From positions 1 through 18,070 of the forward strand of contig CAAEKI010000311.1 of NCBI GenBank assembly GCA_900756495.1: a DNA stretch of 18,070 nt, written 5' to 3'. The DNA comes from an uncultured Oscillospiraceae bacterium. GTDB lineage: Bacteria; Bacillota; Clostridia; Oscillospirales; Oscillospiraceae. The position numbers were made by a program, and so were the translations under genes. Below are positions 9,527-16,320 of the stretch, one piece after another (the first letter of the stretch is position 1; each line of letters opens with the position of its first letter). The notes under the pieces are model-generated. The model worked only from the letters and a program-made list of their open reading frames with translations, made no database searches and had not been told where the DNA came from.

Positions 9527-9573
9527 GTGTTGTATTACACACCCGAATATGATATAGTTGTTACCTGTATTAC
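9527..9573 (+). promoter_or_regulatory. Promoter and candidate XRE operators in the divergent gap
   Basis: TTGTAT (9530-9535) and TATAGT (9553-9558) are 17 nt apart and point at the 220-aa gene. The octamer TGTATTAC occurs at 9531-9538 and again at 9566-9573. The first copy lies within GTGT-n6-ACAC (9527-9540) and the second within TTACC...GGTAA (9561-9579). Operator function is inferred from position and repetition. Confidence 0.5.
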
Positions 9574-9598
9574 GGGTAATTGGCTGGAGGGCGTATTT

Positions 9599-10261
9599 AT
9601 GAAAGATATACCATATAGCGAATTAAAGAAGAACAAACGAGATTATGACATTATGATACTTCGGGACCAACACAACAATACATTTACCGATATTGCAAAA
9701 GATTATGAAATATCATCTATCTGGGTAAGAGAAATATATAGCAAAATAAAAATTAAACAGATGCAATTATACATTAGGCATATCTCAATCGTACTTGGAT
9801 ATGAAAATACTGCGGAGGTTAGAAAAGTCTTTGAAATTGCAAATGAATGTTATCAAGGCTTCTCATATGCTTGTGCATATCTGGAAAAGAAATACAAAGG
9901 CATATTGGATGAATATAGGGCTGGGGAGCCAGGTGTGCCAGAGCTGTTTATTAAAAAACTTCCACCAATAAAGCGGAAACTCAGCAAAAAAATGATTTCC
10001 CGCATTATTGAAATGCGGGAAATTGAAAAGGCAACTTACAATATGATAGCAAAGGAAATGCGTATAACACCAGAAAAAGCAAAGCATACATATGATAGCT
10101 TTTATCATCAGAAAGTATTAAAGCATGTTGAAGCATTAAAGAGAAAGGCAAAAGGTGAAGATGAGAAGTGGGCTATAGTTCGGCGGTATTTTGGAGAATA
10201 TAGATCATCAAAGAAAACCTATGAAATGATATTAAAGGAAAACGAGGAATACAAAATATAG
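9599..10261 (+). CDS. Unrecognised AT-rich protein with two sigma-region-4-like HTH segments
   Basis: A 220-aa basic, cytosolic protein that I cannot assign to a named family. Residues ~17-52 (ILRDQHNNTFTDIAKDYEIS...VREIYSKIK) and ~135-172 (EMREIEKATYNMIAKEMRITPEKAKHTYDSF) each look like a helix-turn-helix of the sigma-70 region 4 kind, and a weaker third segment (RRYFGEYRSSKKTYEMI) ends the protein. DNA binding is therefore likely; sigma-like or regulator activity is possible. The start is ATG 9599 with GGAGG 8 nt before it; the frame opens 24 codons earlier but without a ribosome site and inside the promoter. Codon use is very AT-rich against the neighbourhood. With the XRE gene it forms the only intact cargo between the two groEL-end repeats. 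A hairpin follows at 10299-10327. Confidence 0.8.
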   Translation: MKDIPYSELKKNKRDYDIMILRDQHNNTFTDIAKDYEISSIWVREIYSKIKIKQMQLYIRHISIVLGYENTAEVRKVFEIANECYQGFSYACAYLEKKYKGILDEYRAGEPGVPELFIKKLPPIKRKLSKKMISRIIEMREIEKATYNMIAKEMRITPEKAKHTYDSFYHQKVLKHVEALKRKAKGEDEKWAIVRRYFGEYRSSKKTYEMILKENEEYKI

Positions 10262-10298
10262 GATATTAACGAAATATTCATCAATATGATGTTTGTAC

Positions 10299-10327
10299 GG
10301 GTGTCAGCCAGCCTGCGGCTGACACCC
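10299..10327 (+). terminator. Strong hairpin after the 220-aa gene
   Basis: A perfect 11-bp stem GGGTGTCAGCC / GGCTGACACCC with a 7-nt loop. No U-run follows, so termination is possible but not typical. It ends exactly where similarity to the groEL 3' end begins. Confidence 0.5.
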
Positions 10328-10526
10328 CTTGACTACCGATAAGCCCCGGCTGCGCCCCCTGTCAATGGCGGCACATGGGCGGGATATACTAAAAAAATAC
10401 CGTATGTTCTTGAAATATTTGGGTGTTAGCGTACAGAAAAGCGGATTTACGCCACAAATGCCAAAAAGTCAAAGTGCATGACAGGTTAACAAAAGCCGAC
10501 ACTCACAATCGTGGGTGTCGGCTTTT
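10326..10526 (+). repeat. Right, decayed copy of the groEL 3'-end direct repeat (attR-like)
   Basis: Contains a broken groEL tail: a Thr-Asp-Lys-Pro segment (10338-10347) and a Met-Gly-Gly-Ile-Tyr-stop end (10375-10392). They are 55 bases apart from GATAAG to the stop, compared with 63 in groEL, so the frame between them is lost. Beyond the stop it follows the left copy (8736-8951) through the 14-mer AGCGTACAGAAAAG and the terminator hairpin. It encodes nothing by itself. The decay suggests an old event. Confidence 0.75.
10491..10526 (+). terminator. Terminator hairpin of the right repeat copy
   Basis: A 12-bp stem (10495-10506 with 10511-10522, one T-G wobble) has a 4-nt loop, flanked by AAAA and TTTT that extend it. 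The structure is conserved with the groEL terminator although bases differ, showing compensatory changes. Confidence 0.85.
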
Positions 10527-10629
10527 GCGCCTTTGTAATAAAACACTTGCCTTTCTAAGAGGTCAGGGAAAATTTTTTGCTGCAAATATTACTCTATATC
10601 TGCTTTTCGGAGGTTGTCGGGGACGCGGG

Positions 10630-10648
10630 CAAAAAGTTGAACTTTTTG
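10630..10648. repeat. 19-bp palindrome downstream of the IS3 remnant
   Basis: CAAAAAGTT and AACTTTTTG flank a single G. It lies about 30 bases beyond the point where the transposase remnant breaks off, so it may belong to the former IS end. No other function is visible. The rest of 10527-10680 holds nothing I can name. Confidence 0.35.
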
Positions 10649-10680
10649 TCCAATAACCAATTTTTAATGGTTGAGCCGTC

Positions 10681-10821
10681 TTATAGGCGCTCAAAGAAAC
10701 CCTCATACGCTGAATTATCTGGCGAGCAGCCCTTCTTTAACTTAGCTCTGGTTCGCTTATGAGTATTTATCAGATCAAACCAGAAAGGCCAGTGATAGTG
10801 ATTTCTGTCCGCACCCCGGCC
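10681..10821 (-). pseudogene. Fragment of an IS3-family (IS150-like) transposase
   Basis: Read on the minus strand, about 46 codons between two stops encode the C-terminal part of an IS3-family DDE integrase core. Recognisable are ADRNHYHWPFW, corresponding to the usual HSDRG.HYRWP, and KKGCSPDNSAYEGFFERL, corresponding to the family's GCSPDNSACEGFFGRLK. The second catalytic Asp (codon 10807-10809) and the Glu (10702-10704) are 35 codons apart, fitting DD(35)E. A stop replaces the expected LK after the Glu, with an apparent 2-base insertion, and an upstream stop at 10822-10824 cuts the other side. No N-terminal domain, OrfA or inverted ends are left. The fragment is inactive. Family assignment is from remembered motifs. 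Confidence 0.8.
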
Positions 10822-10886
10822 TTATTGCTTGCTGTTGGACATCAGATCTCCGCGAGAGGCGCCGGACGTCCAATAAAAGCGGCACG
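10822..10886. other. Short unassigned gap
   Basis: Lies between the transposase fragment and the stop of the cupin gene. It contains GGACGTCC and TCTCCGCGAGA palindromes but no U-run, so I see no clear terminator for the minus-strand operon. Confidence 0.3.
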
Positions 10887-11270
10887 TCAGGGGAGAGAAA
10901 CGAAAATGGTATCGGTGTTTTCAGGGGAGACGTCCGCGTTCTCCACAATCAGCAGTACGGTCCCTGCGTTTGTAGCGCAGTTGTGCCACACCCCTCTGCG
11001 TACATTGTAGAGCCGGCATGGGGCCATCTCGATGGAGTAAATGGTTCCGGAGGTTTCGCCGCCGTCTCCAACGAGGAGGGTACAGGTCCCCGACAGCAGT
11101 ACAAAGAGTTCGTCGGAAGTATTGTGCCGTTGAAGCGTGTGGATATGTTCGCGGTGAAAGCGGGGGGCATCCCGCAGCAGTGCGGCGCGCCAGCCAGCGG
11201 AGTAAATGAGGGAGTGATATCCCTCCTCCTCCGTTGTCTTGATTTCGATGAGCGCAGGCTCAACCATCAT
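10887..11270 (-). CDS. Small cupin-domain protein (last gene of the catabolic operon)
   Basis: A 127-aa single-domain beta-barrel cupin. The first motif is reduced (HNTSDELFVLLSG with one His and the Glu) and the second is PCRLYNVRRGVWHNC with its His, so a three-residue metal site is possible. This layout is seen in small sugar-processing or ureidoglycolate-type cupins, but the substrate cannot be named. GGAG lies 9 nt before ATG 11270; a second ATG follows immediately. The ManD-like gene stops 13 nt upstream, so the four minus-strand genes form one operon and this product probably acts on an intermediate or as an isomerase or lyase in the same pathway. Confidence 0.8.
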   Translation of the reverse strand: MMVEPALIEIKTTEEEGYHSLIYSAGWRAALLRDAPRFHREHIHTLQRHNTSDELFVLLSGTCTLLVGDGGETSGTIYSIEMAPCRLYNVRRGVWHNCATNAGTVLLIVENADVSPENTDTIFVSLP

Positions 11271-11283
11271 ATTTCATCACTCC

Positions 11284-12474
11284 TTACCATGCGCATAGAC
11301 TGCCGTCGTCCCGGCGGCAAATGGGGAGATAGGCTCTCCGGTACGGATAGCGGGCGGCGGCCTCCTCGTTGATGTCGCATCCGATACCGGGCGCATCGTT
11401 CATCAGCAGATAGCCGTCCTGGCAGTATGGACCGCCGGAGACGACCTCCGATACGGCATGGTCAATCGCTCCCATCTCCTGAATGCCGAAATTCGGGGCG
11501 GAAATGTTCATATGCCAGTTGACTGCATGGGTAATCGGCGAGACGTCGTTAGGGCCATGCCAAGCCAATTTGATATCATAGGCTTCGGCAAGAGCCTGAA
11601 GCTTTTTCCCCTCAGTGACGCCGCCAATCCGGATTAGATCACAGCGCAGATAGTCAAAAAGGCGCTCTGTTATGCCAGGAAGACATTCCCACCTGCTTTT
11701 ATAGAGTTCGCCGAAGGCGAGGGGAGCTGCAGTCCCGGCGCGGACACGGCGAAGAGAGGCAGTAGAATCCGGCTCCACGGGATCCTCAATAAAATAGGGA
11801 TGATAGGGTTCCAGTGCGCGGATAATCCGAATAGCCTGATCGGGAGTAAAGCGCTCATGCAGGTCATAAATAATCCCCACCTCGTCGCCAACGGCCTCCC
11901 GTACCTGAATGAAGGATTGGATGGTGCGGGCTATCTCCTGTTCTGCATTCCAGAATTCTATTTTAGGAGCCATCTGCCAGCCTTCGCCGTTTAATGTGGT
12001 CTCTGCCGCGGGTAGGCCGACCCGGAGGCGGATTACCTTGATACGCTGTTCCCGCACATGGAACAGGGCGTTTTGGATGCGCGCTTCGGAAGTATGACCT
12101 AGGGTATGGGTATAACAGAGGAGCTTTTCGCGGCATTTTCCACCCAAAAGGGAATAGAGGGGGAGACCTGCCCGCTTGGCCTTGATGTCCCATAGAGCCA
12201 TATCCAGACCGCTGAGAGCGCTCATCATGATGTTTCCACCACGCCAGTAGCTCCCACGGTAGACCAACTGCCAAAAATCCTCAATCCGGTCGGGATCCCT
12301 GCCCAGCATCATTGGCGCGAGGTATTCCTCAATCAGATTTGCGACAGAGGCCTCGCGGCCGTTGAGAGAGGCGTCGCCCACGCCGTACAGATCCGGCTCA
12401 TCGGTCAAAACCTTGACAAACAAATAGTTTTGCCTTGGACAAGTCAGAATGACTTTTACACCTGTAATTTTCAT
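11284..12474 (-). CDS. ManD/RspA-type enolase-superfamily dehydratase, probably atypical
   Basis: A 396-aa member of the mannonate dehydratase (ManD/RspA) branch of the enolase superfamily, which abstracts the proton next to a carboxylate in sugar acids with Mg2+. The N-terminal capping domain (~1-115) is followed by a TIM barrel. The metal ligands are D204 (YDLHERF), E230 (FIEDP) and E256 (FGELY), 26 residues apart each as in ManD; the general-acid His is H206 and the barrel-end motif HGPNDVSP includes H306. The Arg of the usual Arg-Tyr dyad is R149, but the position 12 residues on, where Tyr is expected, is L161. Activity on mannonate is therefore doubtful. The start is ATG 12474, 8 nt after GGGCGGG. 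The operon context (M24 enzyme, cupins) suggests a modified sugar acid. Confidence 0.88.
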   Translation of the reverse strand: MKITGVKVILTCPRQNYLFVKVLTDEPDLYGVGDASLNGREASVANLIEEYLAPMMLGRDPDRIEDFWQLVYRGSYWRGGNIMMSALSGLDMALWDIKAKRAGLPLYSLLGGKCREKLLCYTHTLGHTSEARIQNALFHVREQRIKVIRLRVGLPAAETTLNGEGWQMAPKIEFWNAEQEIARTIQSFIQVREAVGDEVGIIYDLHERFTPDQAIRIIRALEPYHPYFIEDPVEPDSTASLRRVRAGTAAPLAFGELYKSRWECLPGITERLFDYLRCDLIRIGGVTEGKKLQALAEAYDIKLAWHGPNDVSPITHAVNWHMNISAPNFGIQEMGAIDHAVSEVVSGGPYCQDGYLLMNDAPGIGCDINEEAAARYPYRRAYLPICRRDDGSLCAW

Positions 12475-12527
12475 GATCATATCCCGCCCCGCCATCTGAT
12501 TTTGCTGCTGCAAGAGCTGCCTGATGG

Positions 12528-13607
12528 TTATATGAGCTCAAGCCCTTCCTCTCTCAGCCCGGTCAAAATCTCATATCCGTCTGAGGTGATAAGAACCTCG
12601 TCCTCAATACGTACGCCGCCGAAGCCCGGGAGATAAATGCCGGGCTCAATGGTAAAGACCATGTTTTCCTCCAGAACCAACGCAGAATCGACTTGCGGTT
12701 CTATCACCGGCCATTCGTGGCTGTTGATTCCAACACTGTGCCCCAGGTGGGGCAAAAAATACGGCTCGTACCGGCTGCCGGCCAGCAGCGAGCGGGCATG
12801 CTCCATCAGCTGGAGAAGAGAGACACCGGGGGCCATCATAGCCATACAACTGCGCTCCACATTCCGGACGGCATCATAGAGTGCGCGCTGTTCCGGGCTG
12901 GCAGGTCCGATACAAAAGGTCCGGGTCCAGTCAGAGGCGTAATTCCCCCAGCGGGCGCCGAAATCCAAGAGGACCAGATCGCCCCGCCGGATGACAGTCT
13001 CATCAGGCATAAAGGTGGTATGGGCGGACTTTTCGCCCGCTAGGACTTTGACCGAAAATGGAACGCCCTCGGAGCCAGCTCTGCGCATGGCGTACTCCAG
13101 CTCGGCCACCACCTCGCGCTCCGAGATACCGGCGCAGAGTACCTCTCTGGCCCGCTCCATGCCCAGCACTGCTAATTCGGCAGCACGGCGCAGGCAATTC
13201 AACTCTCTGGGCGTCTTCCGCATCCGCTTGCGCTCCATAGCTGCGGAGACGTCGAAAAAAGAGTACGAAGAGCAGGCATCCTTCAGTGCACTGTAAAGAG
13301 GCAATCCAATGCTGCCTCGCTCAATGCCGACTTCCGTCTTCTGCGTGGCTGCCAGCAGTTTGCATATACAGCAGGAAAAACCGCGCTCACCGCCAGAGTA
13401 GCAGATCAGGGCTGCGTCCCGACCGGCCAAGGCCCGCTCTGCCTGTATGCGCCAGTTGTCCGGTGCGATCAGCGTAACGGCTTCACCGTTTGCCAGAACG
13501 GCACAGGGACCAATCTGTTTGGGCCGCCGGGCCTCGGTATAAAAACCGGTCAAGTAAAAGACGGACTGCTCGCTGGTGAGGAGAAGAAGGTCTGATCCAA
13601 ACTCCAT
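12528..13607 (-). CDS. M24 family metallopeptidase (Xaa-Pro aminopeptidase-like or related C-N hydrolase)
   Basis: A 359-aa pita-bread enzyme. The N-terminal creatinase-like domain (~1-125) precedes the catalytic domain. All five dinuclear metal ligands are visible: D215 and D226 (LLDFGARWGNYASDW), H290 (HLGHSVG), E321 (TIEPGIY) and E335 (RIEDEV); H196 and H297 are the usual extra His residues. Family members cut Xaa-Pro peptides, but relatives hydrolyse creatine or ectoine derivatives, so in this setting a catabolic amidohydrolase role is open. The start is ATG 13607 with AAGGGG 9 nt upstream; the frame begins 9 codons earlier inside the preceding cupin gene. The neighbouring cupin stops 20 nt upstream. 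Six Cys in the first domain are unusual but unexplained. Confidence 0.92.
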   Translation of the reverse strand: MEFGSDLLLLTSEQSVFYLTGFYTEARRPKQIGPCAVLANGEAVTLIAPDNWRIQAERALAGRDAALICYSGGERGFSCCICKLLAATQKTEVGIERGSIGLPLYSALKDACSSYSFFDVSAAMERKRMRKTPRELNCLRRAAELAVLGMERAREVLCAGISEREVVAELEYAMRRAGSEGVPFSVKVLAGEKSAHTTFMPDETVIRRGDLVLLDFGARWGNYASDWTRTFCIGPASPEQRALYDAVRNVERSCMAMMAPGVSLLQLMEHARSLLAGSRYEPYFLPHLGHSVGINSHEWPVIEPQVDSALVLEENMVFTIEPGIYLPGFGGVRIEDEVLITSDGYEILTGLREEGLELI

Positions 13608-13627
13608 GGCACAAATCCCCTTCCTGC

Positions 13628-13990
13628 TCAGCACTGGGAGGAGAAGGCCAGAAAACGCAGGAAGCTGTCCTGGTCCGTATTTGCAATAGAGTGAACCTGG
13701 CCCTTGCCGATATAGATTGCATCACCGTCGTGAATCTCTGACGTCTGGTCGTCCAAGGTAATGCTTCCCCGGCCCTCGATGATAAAATAGACTTCCTCGT
13801 GATCGGTATGAGAGTGAGCTTCGTATGCCCTGCCCGGCTGCAGCATGGCGTACGCCACGTACAGCATGCCTTCCATACAGGCAAATCGGTTATCGGGATC
13901 GGCCCGTTCCTGCCCCAGAAGGAGCTTATAGTCAATACCGGCCTGATGCACAATGGTAGGCGTTACAGCTCTCCAATTTTGAATGATCAT
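13628..13990 (-). CDS. Cupin 2-type protein (first gene of the catabolic operon)
   Basis: A 120-aa single cupin with complete motifs: PGRAYEAHSHTDHEEVYFIIEG (two His plus Glu in the G(X)5HXH(X)3-4E pattern) and DGDAIYIGKGQVHSIAN with the fourth ligand His. It should bind a divalent metal. GGGGGG lies about 11 nt before ATG 13990, a rather long spacing. It opens the minus-strand operon and diverges from the rpiR-type regulator. It resembles many sugar-isomerase or regulator-accessory cupins, but no substrate can be read. It is unrelated at sequence level to the second cupin at the operon's end apart from the fold. Confidence 0.88.
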   Translation of the reverse strand: MIIQNWRAVTPTIVHQAGIDYKLLLGQERADPDNRFACMEGMLYVAYAMLQPGRAYEAHSHTDHEEVYFIIEGRGSITLDDQTSEIHDGDAIYIGKGQVHSIANTDQDSFLRFLAFSSQC

Positions 13991-14053
13991 CAGTAATGAG
14001 ACCCCCCATTCTTCTCAGCTCTGCAGCAAGGTACGGATAACCGCTGCCGTTTC

Positions 14054-14082
14054 TGTATACTGCCACATTAGCATGCGGGCAA
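14054..14082 (-). promoter_or_regulatory. Promoter of the minus-strand catabolic operon
   Basis: On the minus strand TTGCCC (14077-14082) and TATACA (14054-14059) are 17 nt apart, giving a start near 14047 and a leader of about 57 nt. The AATTAATTGCA motif at 14113-14123 lies about 30 bases upstream of the -35. Confidence 0.6.
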
Positions 14083-14112
14083 GGCTCTTTCAAGAAATAA
14101 TTTCAAAAATAA

Positions 14113-14170
14113 AATTAATTGCACTTCTGGTTAGAATTTATTTGCAATTTTTTGCAAAATGGCATATACT
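14113..14170 (+). promoter_or_regulatory. rpiR-type promoter with overlapping palindromic operator
   Basis: TTGCAA (14142-14147) and TATACT (14165-14170) are 17 nt apart. The -35 is one arm of the perfect palindrome TTTGCAA-TTTT-TTGCAAA (14141-14158), so a bound repressor would block RNA polymerase. Related half-sites GAATTTATTTGCA (14134-14146) and AATTAATTGCA (14113-14123) lie upstream. Similar sites recur at 15225-15302. Confidence 0.65.
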
Positions 14171-14201
14171 TTGAACGGGTTTTTGAGAAGGGGGGAAGGA
14201 G

Positions 14202-15104
14202 ATGGGACAAAACATGGCCAAGGAACGGGAAGAGGCATTTGCCGATGTGGAGTATCTCAGCCGCATTCAGTCTAAATATCATACGCTTACCAAAAAGCAA
14301 AAAGCGCTGGCAAAGTTTTTCCTTGAAAATGCCGAACAGATCGGTCACCTTTCGATCAGCCAAGTAGCGGCTAAGGCCCAAACGCAGCCCTCCAGCATTA
14401 CCCGGTTCTGCTACGCCTTGGGCTATAAGGGGTTCAGCGAATATAAGTTTCATCTTACAAGGCAACTGCTGACCCCATCGGCATTTTCAGAGGAAATCAG
14501 ACTGAAGGACACTCTGCCTGTCATTACACAAAAGCTGCTGCACATGAATACAGAAGCCATTGCGGAGACCTTGAACGGAATCGATGAACAGACATTGAGC
14601 CTGTCAGCGCTGGCCCTGCTCTCCGCGAAACAGATTTTCCTGTTTGGTCAGGGAGGCCCCCATGCCTCCATTGATTTTGCACAGCATCTGCTTTTGCAGG
14701 TTGGGGTTATCAATCAGGCGATTTCCGACTCATCCACAATGCTGATTGCTGCAGCATTGCTGAAAAAGAACGACGTAGCTATGATCATCTCCTTCAGCGG
14801 CGAGACGGCCCCAATCGTAGAGGCCGCCTCCATTGCCAGACAGAATGGTGCAAAAATAATCGCCATTACAGCGCATCCTGCCTCAGCCATAGCCAGAATG
14901 GCAAACCACCACTTCTGCTACAGCCGGAATATTCCAGACGACCTGTTCTATCTGCACATCTCCCGCATCTGTGAAATCCTGACGGTGAGTCTGCTTCAGA
15001 CTTACATCAGGAAGCATACCTCCGATTTATCATATCTGCCCAAGATTACAGACGCCATTACCAAAAACCGCTCCAGAAGGAGAGCGCCGTCAGAGGGAGA
15101 ATAG
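14202..15104 (+). CDS. MurR/RpiR family transcriptional regulator
   Basis: A 300-aa two-domain regulator. Residues ~18-90 form the RpiR-type HTH (LTKKQKALAKFFLENAEQIGHLSISQVA...SSITRFCYALGYKGFSEYK, all typical). Residues ~125-265 form a SIS sugar-phosphate isomerase-fold domain that senses a phosphosugar or related ligand (IFLFGQGGPHASIDFAQHL; MIISFSGETAPIVEAA). The ATG at 14202 follows GGGGGGAAGGAG; an ATG four codons later is an alternative. The gene sits between the divergent operon and the dehydrogenase-transporter genes and ends in its own terminator. The palindrome over its promoter suggests autoregulation. The ligand is presumably an intermediate of the encoded pathway. Confidence 0.95.
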   Translation: MGQNMAKEREEAFADVEYLSRIQSKYHTLTKKQKALAKFFLENAEQIGHLSISQVAAKAQTQPSSITRFCYALGYKGFSEYKFHLTRQLLTPSAFSEEIRLKDTLPVITQKLLHMNTEAIAETLNGIDEQTLSLSALALLSAKQIFLFGQGGPHASIDFAQHLLLQVGVINQAISDSSTMLIAAALLKKNDVAMIISFSGETAPIVEAASIARQNGAKIIAITAHPASAIARMANHHFCYSRNIPDDLFYLHISRICEILTVSLLQTYIRKHTSDLSYLPKITDAITKNRSRRRAPSEGE

Positions 15105-15118
15105 AGATACTTTGGTTG

Positions 15119-15162
15119 AAAGAACGCCGTGGAAAGCCTTAGGGAGTTCCACGGCGTTCTTT
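15119..15162 (+). terminator. Intrinsic terminator after the RpiR-type regulator
   Basis: A perfect 13-bp stem (15122-15134 with 15147-15159) with a 12-nt loop, extended by AAA/TTT pairs, followed by TTTCTT. It separates the regulator from the dehydrogenase operon. Confidence 0.93.
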
Positions 15163-15224
15163 CTTCCTTGCTCTTTTATGTAATAAGGCAAAAAAAGAAA
15201 GAAGTCATCCTGAGATCTTGTAAA

Positions 15225-15310
15225 GAATTGCAAATAGGACACGGATGTTTTGGAATTAATTGCAGGTTTACTAGATTTTTGTTTACAATCCGCAAATAAT
15301 TCTATACGAT
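15225..15310 (+). promoter_or_regulatory. Dehydrogenase-transporter promoter with candidate regulator sites
   Basis: TTTACA (15282-15287) and TACGAT (15305-15310) are 17 nt apart; TTGTTT (15279-15284) with TATACG (15303-15308) at 18 nt is an alternative. GAATTAATTGCAGG (15253-15266) and its near inverse CCGCAAATAATTC (15290-15302) flank the -35, the latter lying between -35 and -10. A third site, GAATTGCAAAT, is at 15225-15235. The motif matches those at the regulator promoter. Confidence 0.55.
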
Positions 15311-15378
15311 GTTCTCAGATACCGCGGAGTATTTTGAACCGGAGATATATTCTGAAAGCAGAAGAGGGGGAGAAAGCG

Positions 15379-16242
15379 ATGGAAAGAAAGCGGGCTGTCG
15401 TCACCGGAGGCAGCAGTGGAATTGGACGGGGAATTGTGTATTGCCTGGCAGAGGCGGACTATGATGTCGCGTTTTCTTACTGCTCCAGGGAGGCTTCAGC
15501 TCAAGCGGTGTGCTCTGCGCTGAAACTTCGATACCCAGATGGACGCTTTTTCTGTTTTCAGGCGGAACTTTCTGAGTCCGGGGCGGGCCCACGCTTTTTT
15601 CGGCAAGCGGCAAATGCACTGGGCGGCGTAGATTTGATGGTAAACAATGCCGGAGTTTCACCGAAAGAGGGACTGCTGGATTTGACGGAGGAGACACTGG
15701 ACCACCTGCTCCACCTCAATTTTCGCGCCTATATTCTCCTCATGCGGGAGGCGGCCCGCTATATGGCCGCACATGGCATTCAGGGCAGTATTGTCAATGT
15801 AACCTCCACCCGGGCCGACAGGGCCTACCCGGCCGATGGTATTTATGGAGGCTTGAAGGCAGCTGTCAACCGGGCGATCAAGTCCTTTGCGCTGGATGTA
15901 GCTCCATATGGTATCCGGATAAACAATGTGGCACCAGGAGCAATCCAGCGACTGACCGATGAAGAGATGTCACAGATGGAAGAGGCGCCCCAGCGGGCGC
16001 AGATTGAATACCTTACGCCCAGGATTCCTTTGCAGAGATATGGACAACCCAAGGATATCGGCCGTGCAGTGGTCTTCTTGGCTTCAGAAAATGCCTCTTA
16101 TATCACTGGTGAAACCATTCGAATCGACGGCGGTCTGGCCTTGCCTGGAATGCCGGAGAGAGAGGCGCTTTCCAGGCTGGGATGGGGGGCCCCGGACAGA
16201 AGAGAAATCTCCTGGGAGGAAGAGAAGCCGGCATTGCCATAG
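15379..16242 (+). CDS. Short-chain dehydrogenase/reductase (SDR)
   Basis: A 287-aa classical SDR, an NAD(P)-dependent oxidoreductase of the 3-oxoacyl-ACP reductase/sugar-alcohol dehydrogenase type. The cofactor motif TGGSSGIG is at 9-16, NNAG at 89-92, and the catalytic tetrad is N114, S143, Y156 and K160 (YGGLK). A typical SDR end (YITGETIRIDGG, 241-252) is followed by about 35 extra residues rich in Glu, Arg and Pro. The start is ATG 15379, 8 nt after GGGGG; the frame is open 43 codons further up but that stretch is the promoter and operator region. It is co-transcribed with the downstream binding protein (78 nt gap). It most likely oxidises a sugar acid or polyol of the pathway; the substrate is not readable. 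Confidence 0.93.
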   Translation: MERKRAVVTGGSSGIGRGIVYCLAEADYDVAFSYCSREASAQAVCSALKLRYPDGRFFCFQAELSESGAGPRFFRQAANALGGVDLMVNNAGVSPKEGLLDLTEETLDHLLHLNFRAYILLMREAARYMAAHGIQGSIVNVTSTRADRAYPADGIYGGLKAAVNRAIKSFALDVAPYGIRINNVAPGAIQRLTDEEMSQMEEAPQRAQIEYLTPRIPLQRYGQPKDIGRAVVFLASENASYITGETIRIDGGLALPGMPEREALSRLGWGAPDRREISWEEEKPALP

Positions 16243-16320
16243 CCTGTGTATGGAGCGGAGCCCATTCATATTCATACGCTGTAAGGCGTGGAATACAAAC
16301 ATTGAAGGGAGATACGGCAA

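Noticed and set aside
10577..10762. 61-codon plus-strand frame in the post-islet gap
   Set aside because: It is the antisense of the IS3 transposase relic and has no motif of its own.
13483..13953. 156-codon frame overlapping the first cupin gene on the same strand
   Set aside because: The alternative frame 13628-13990 has complete cupin motifs; this one has no recognisable domain.
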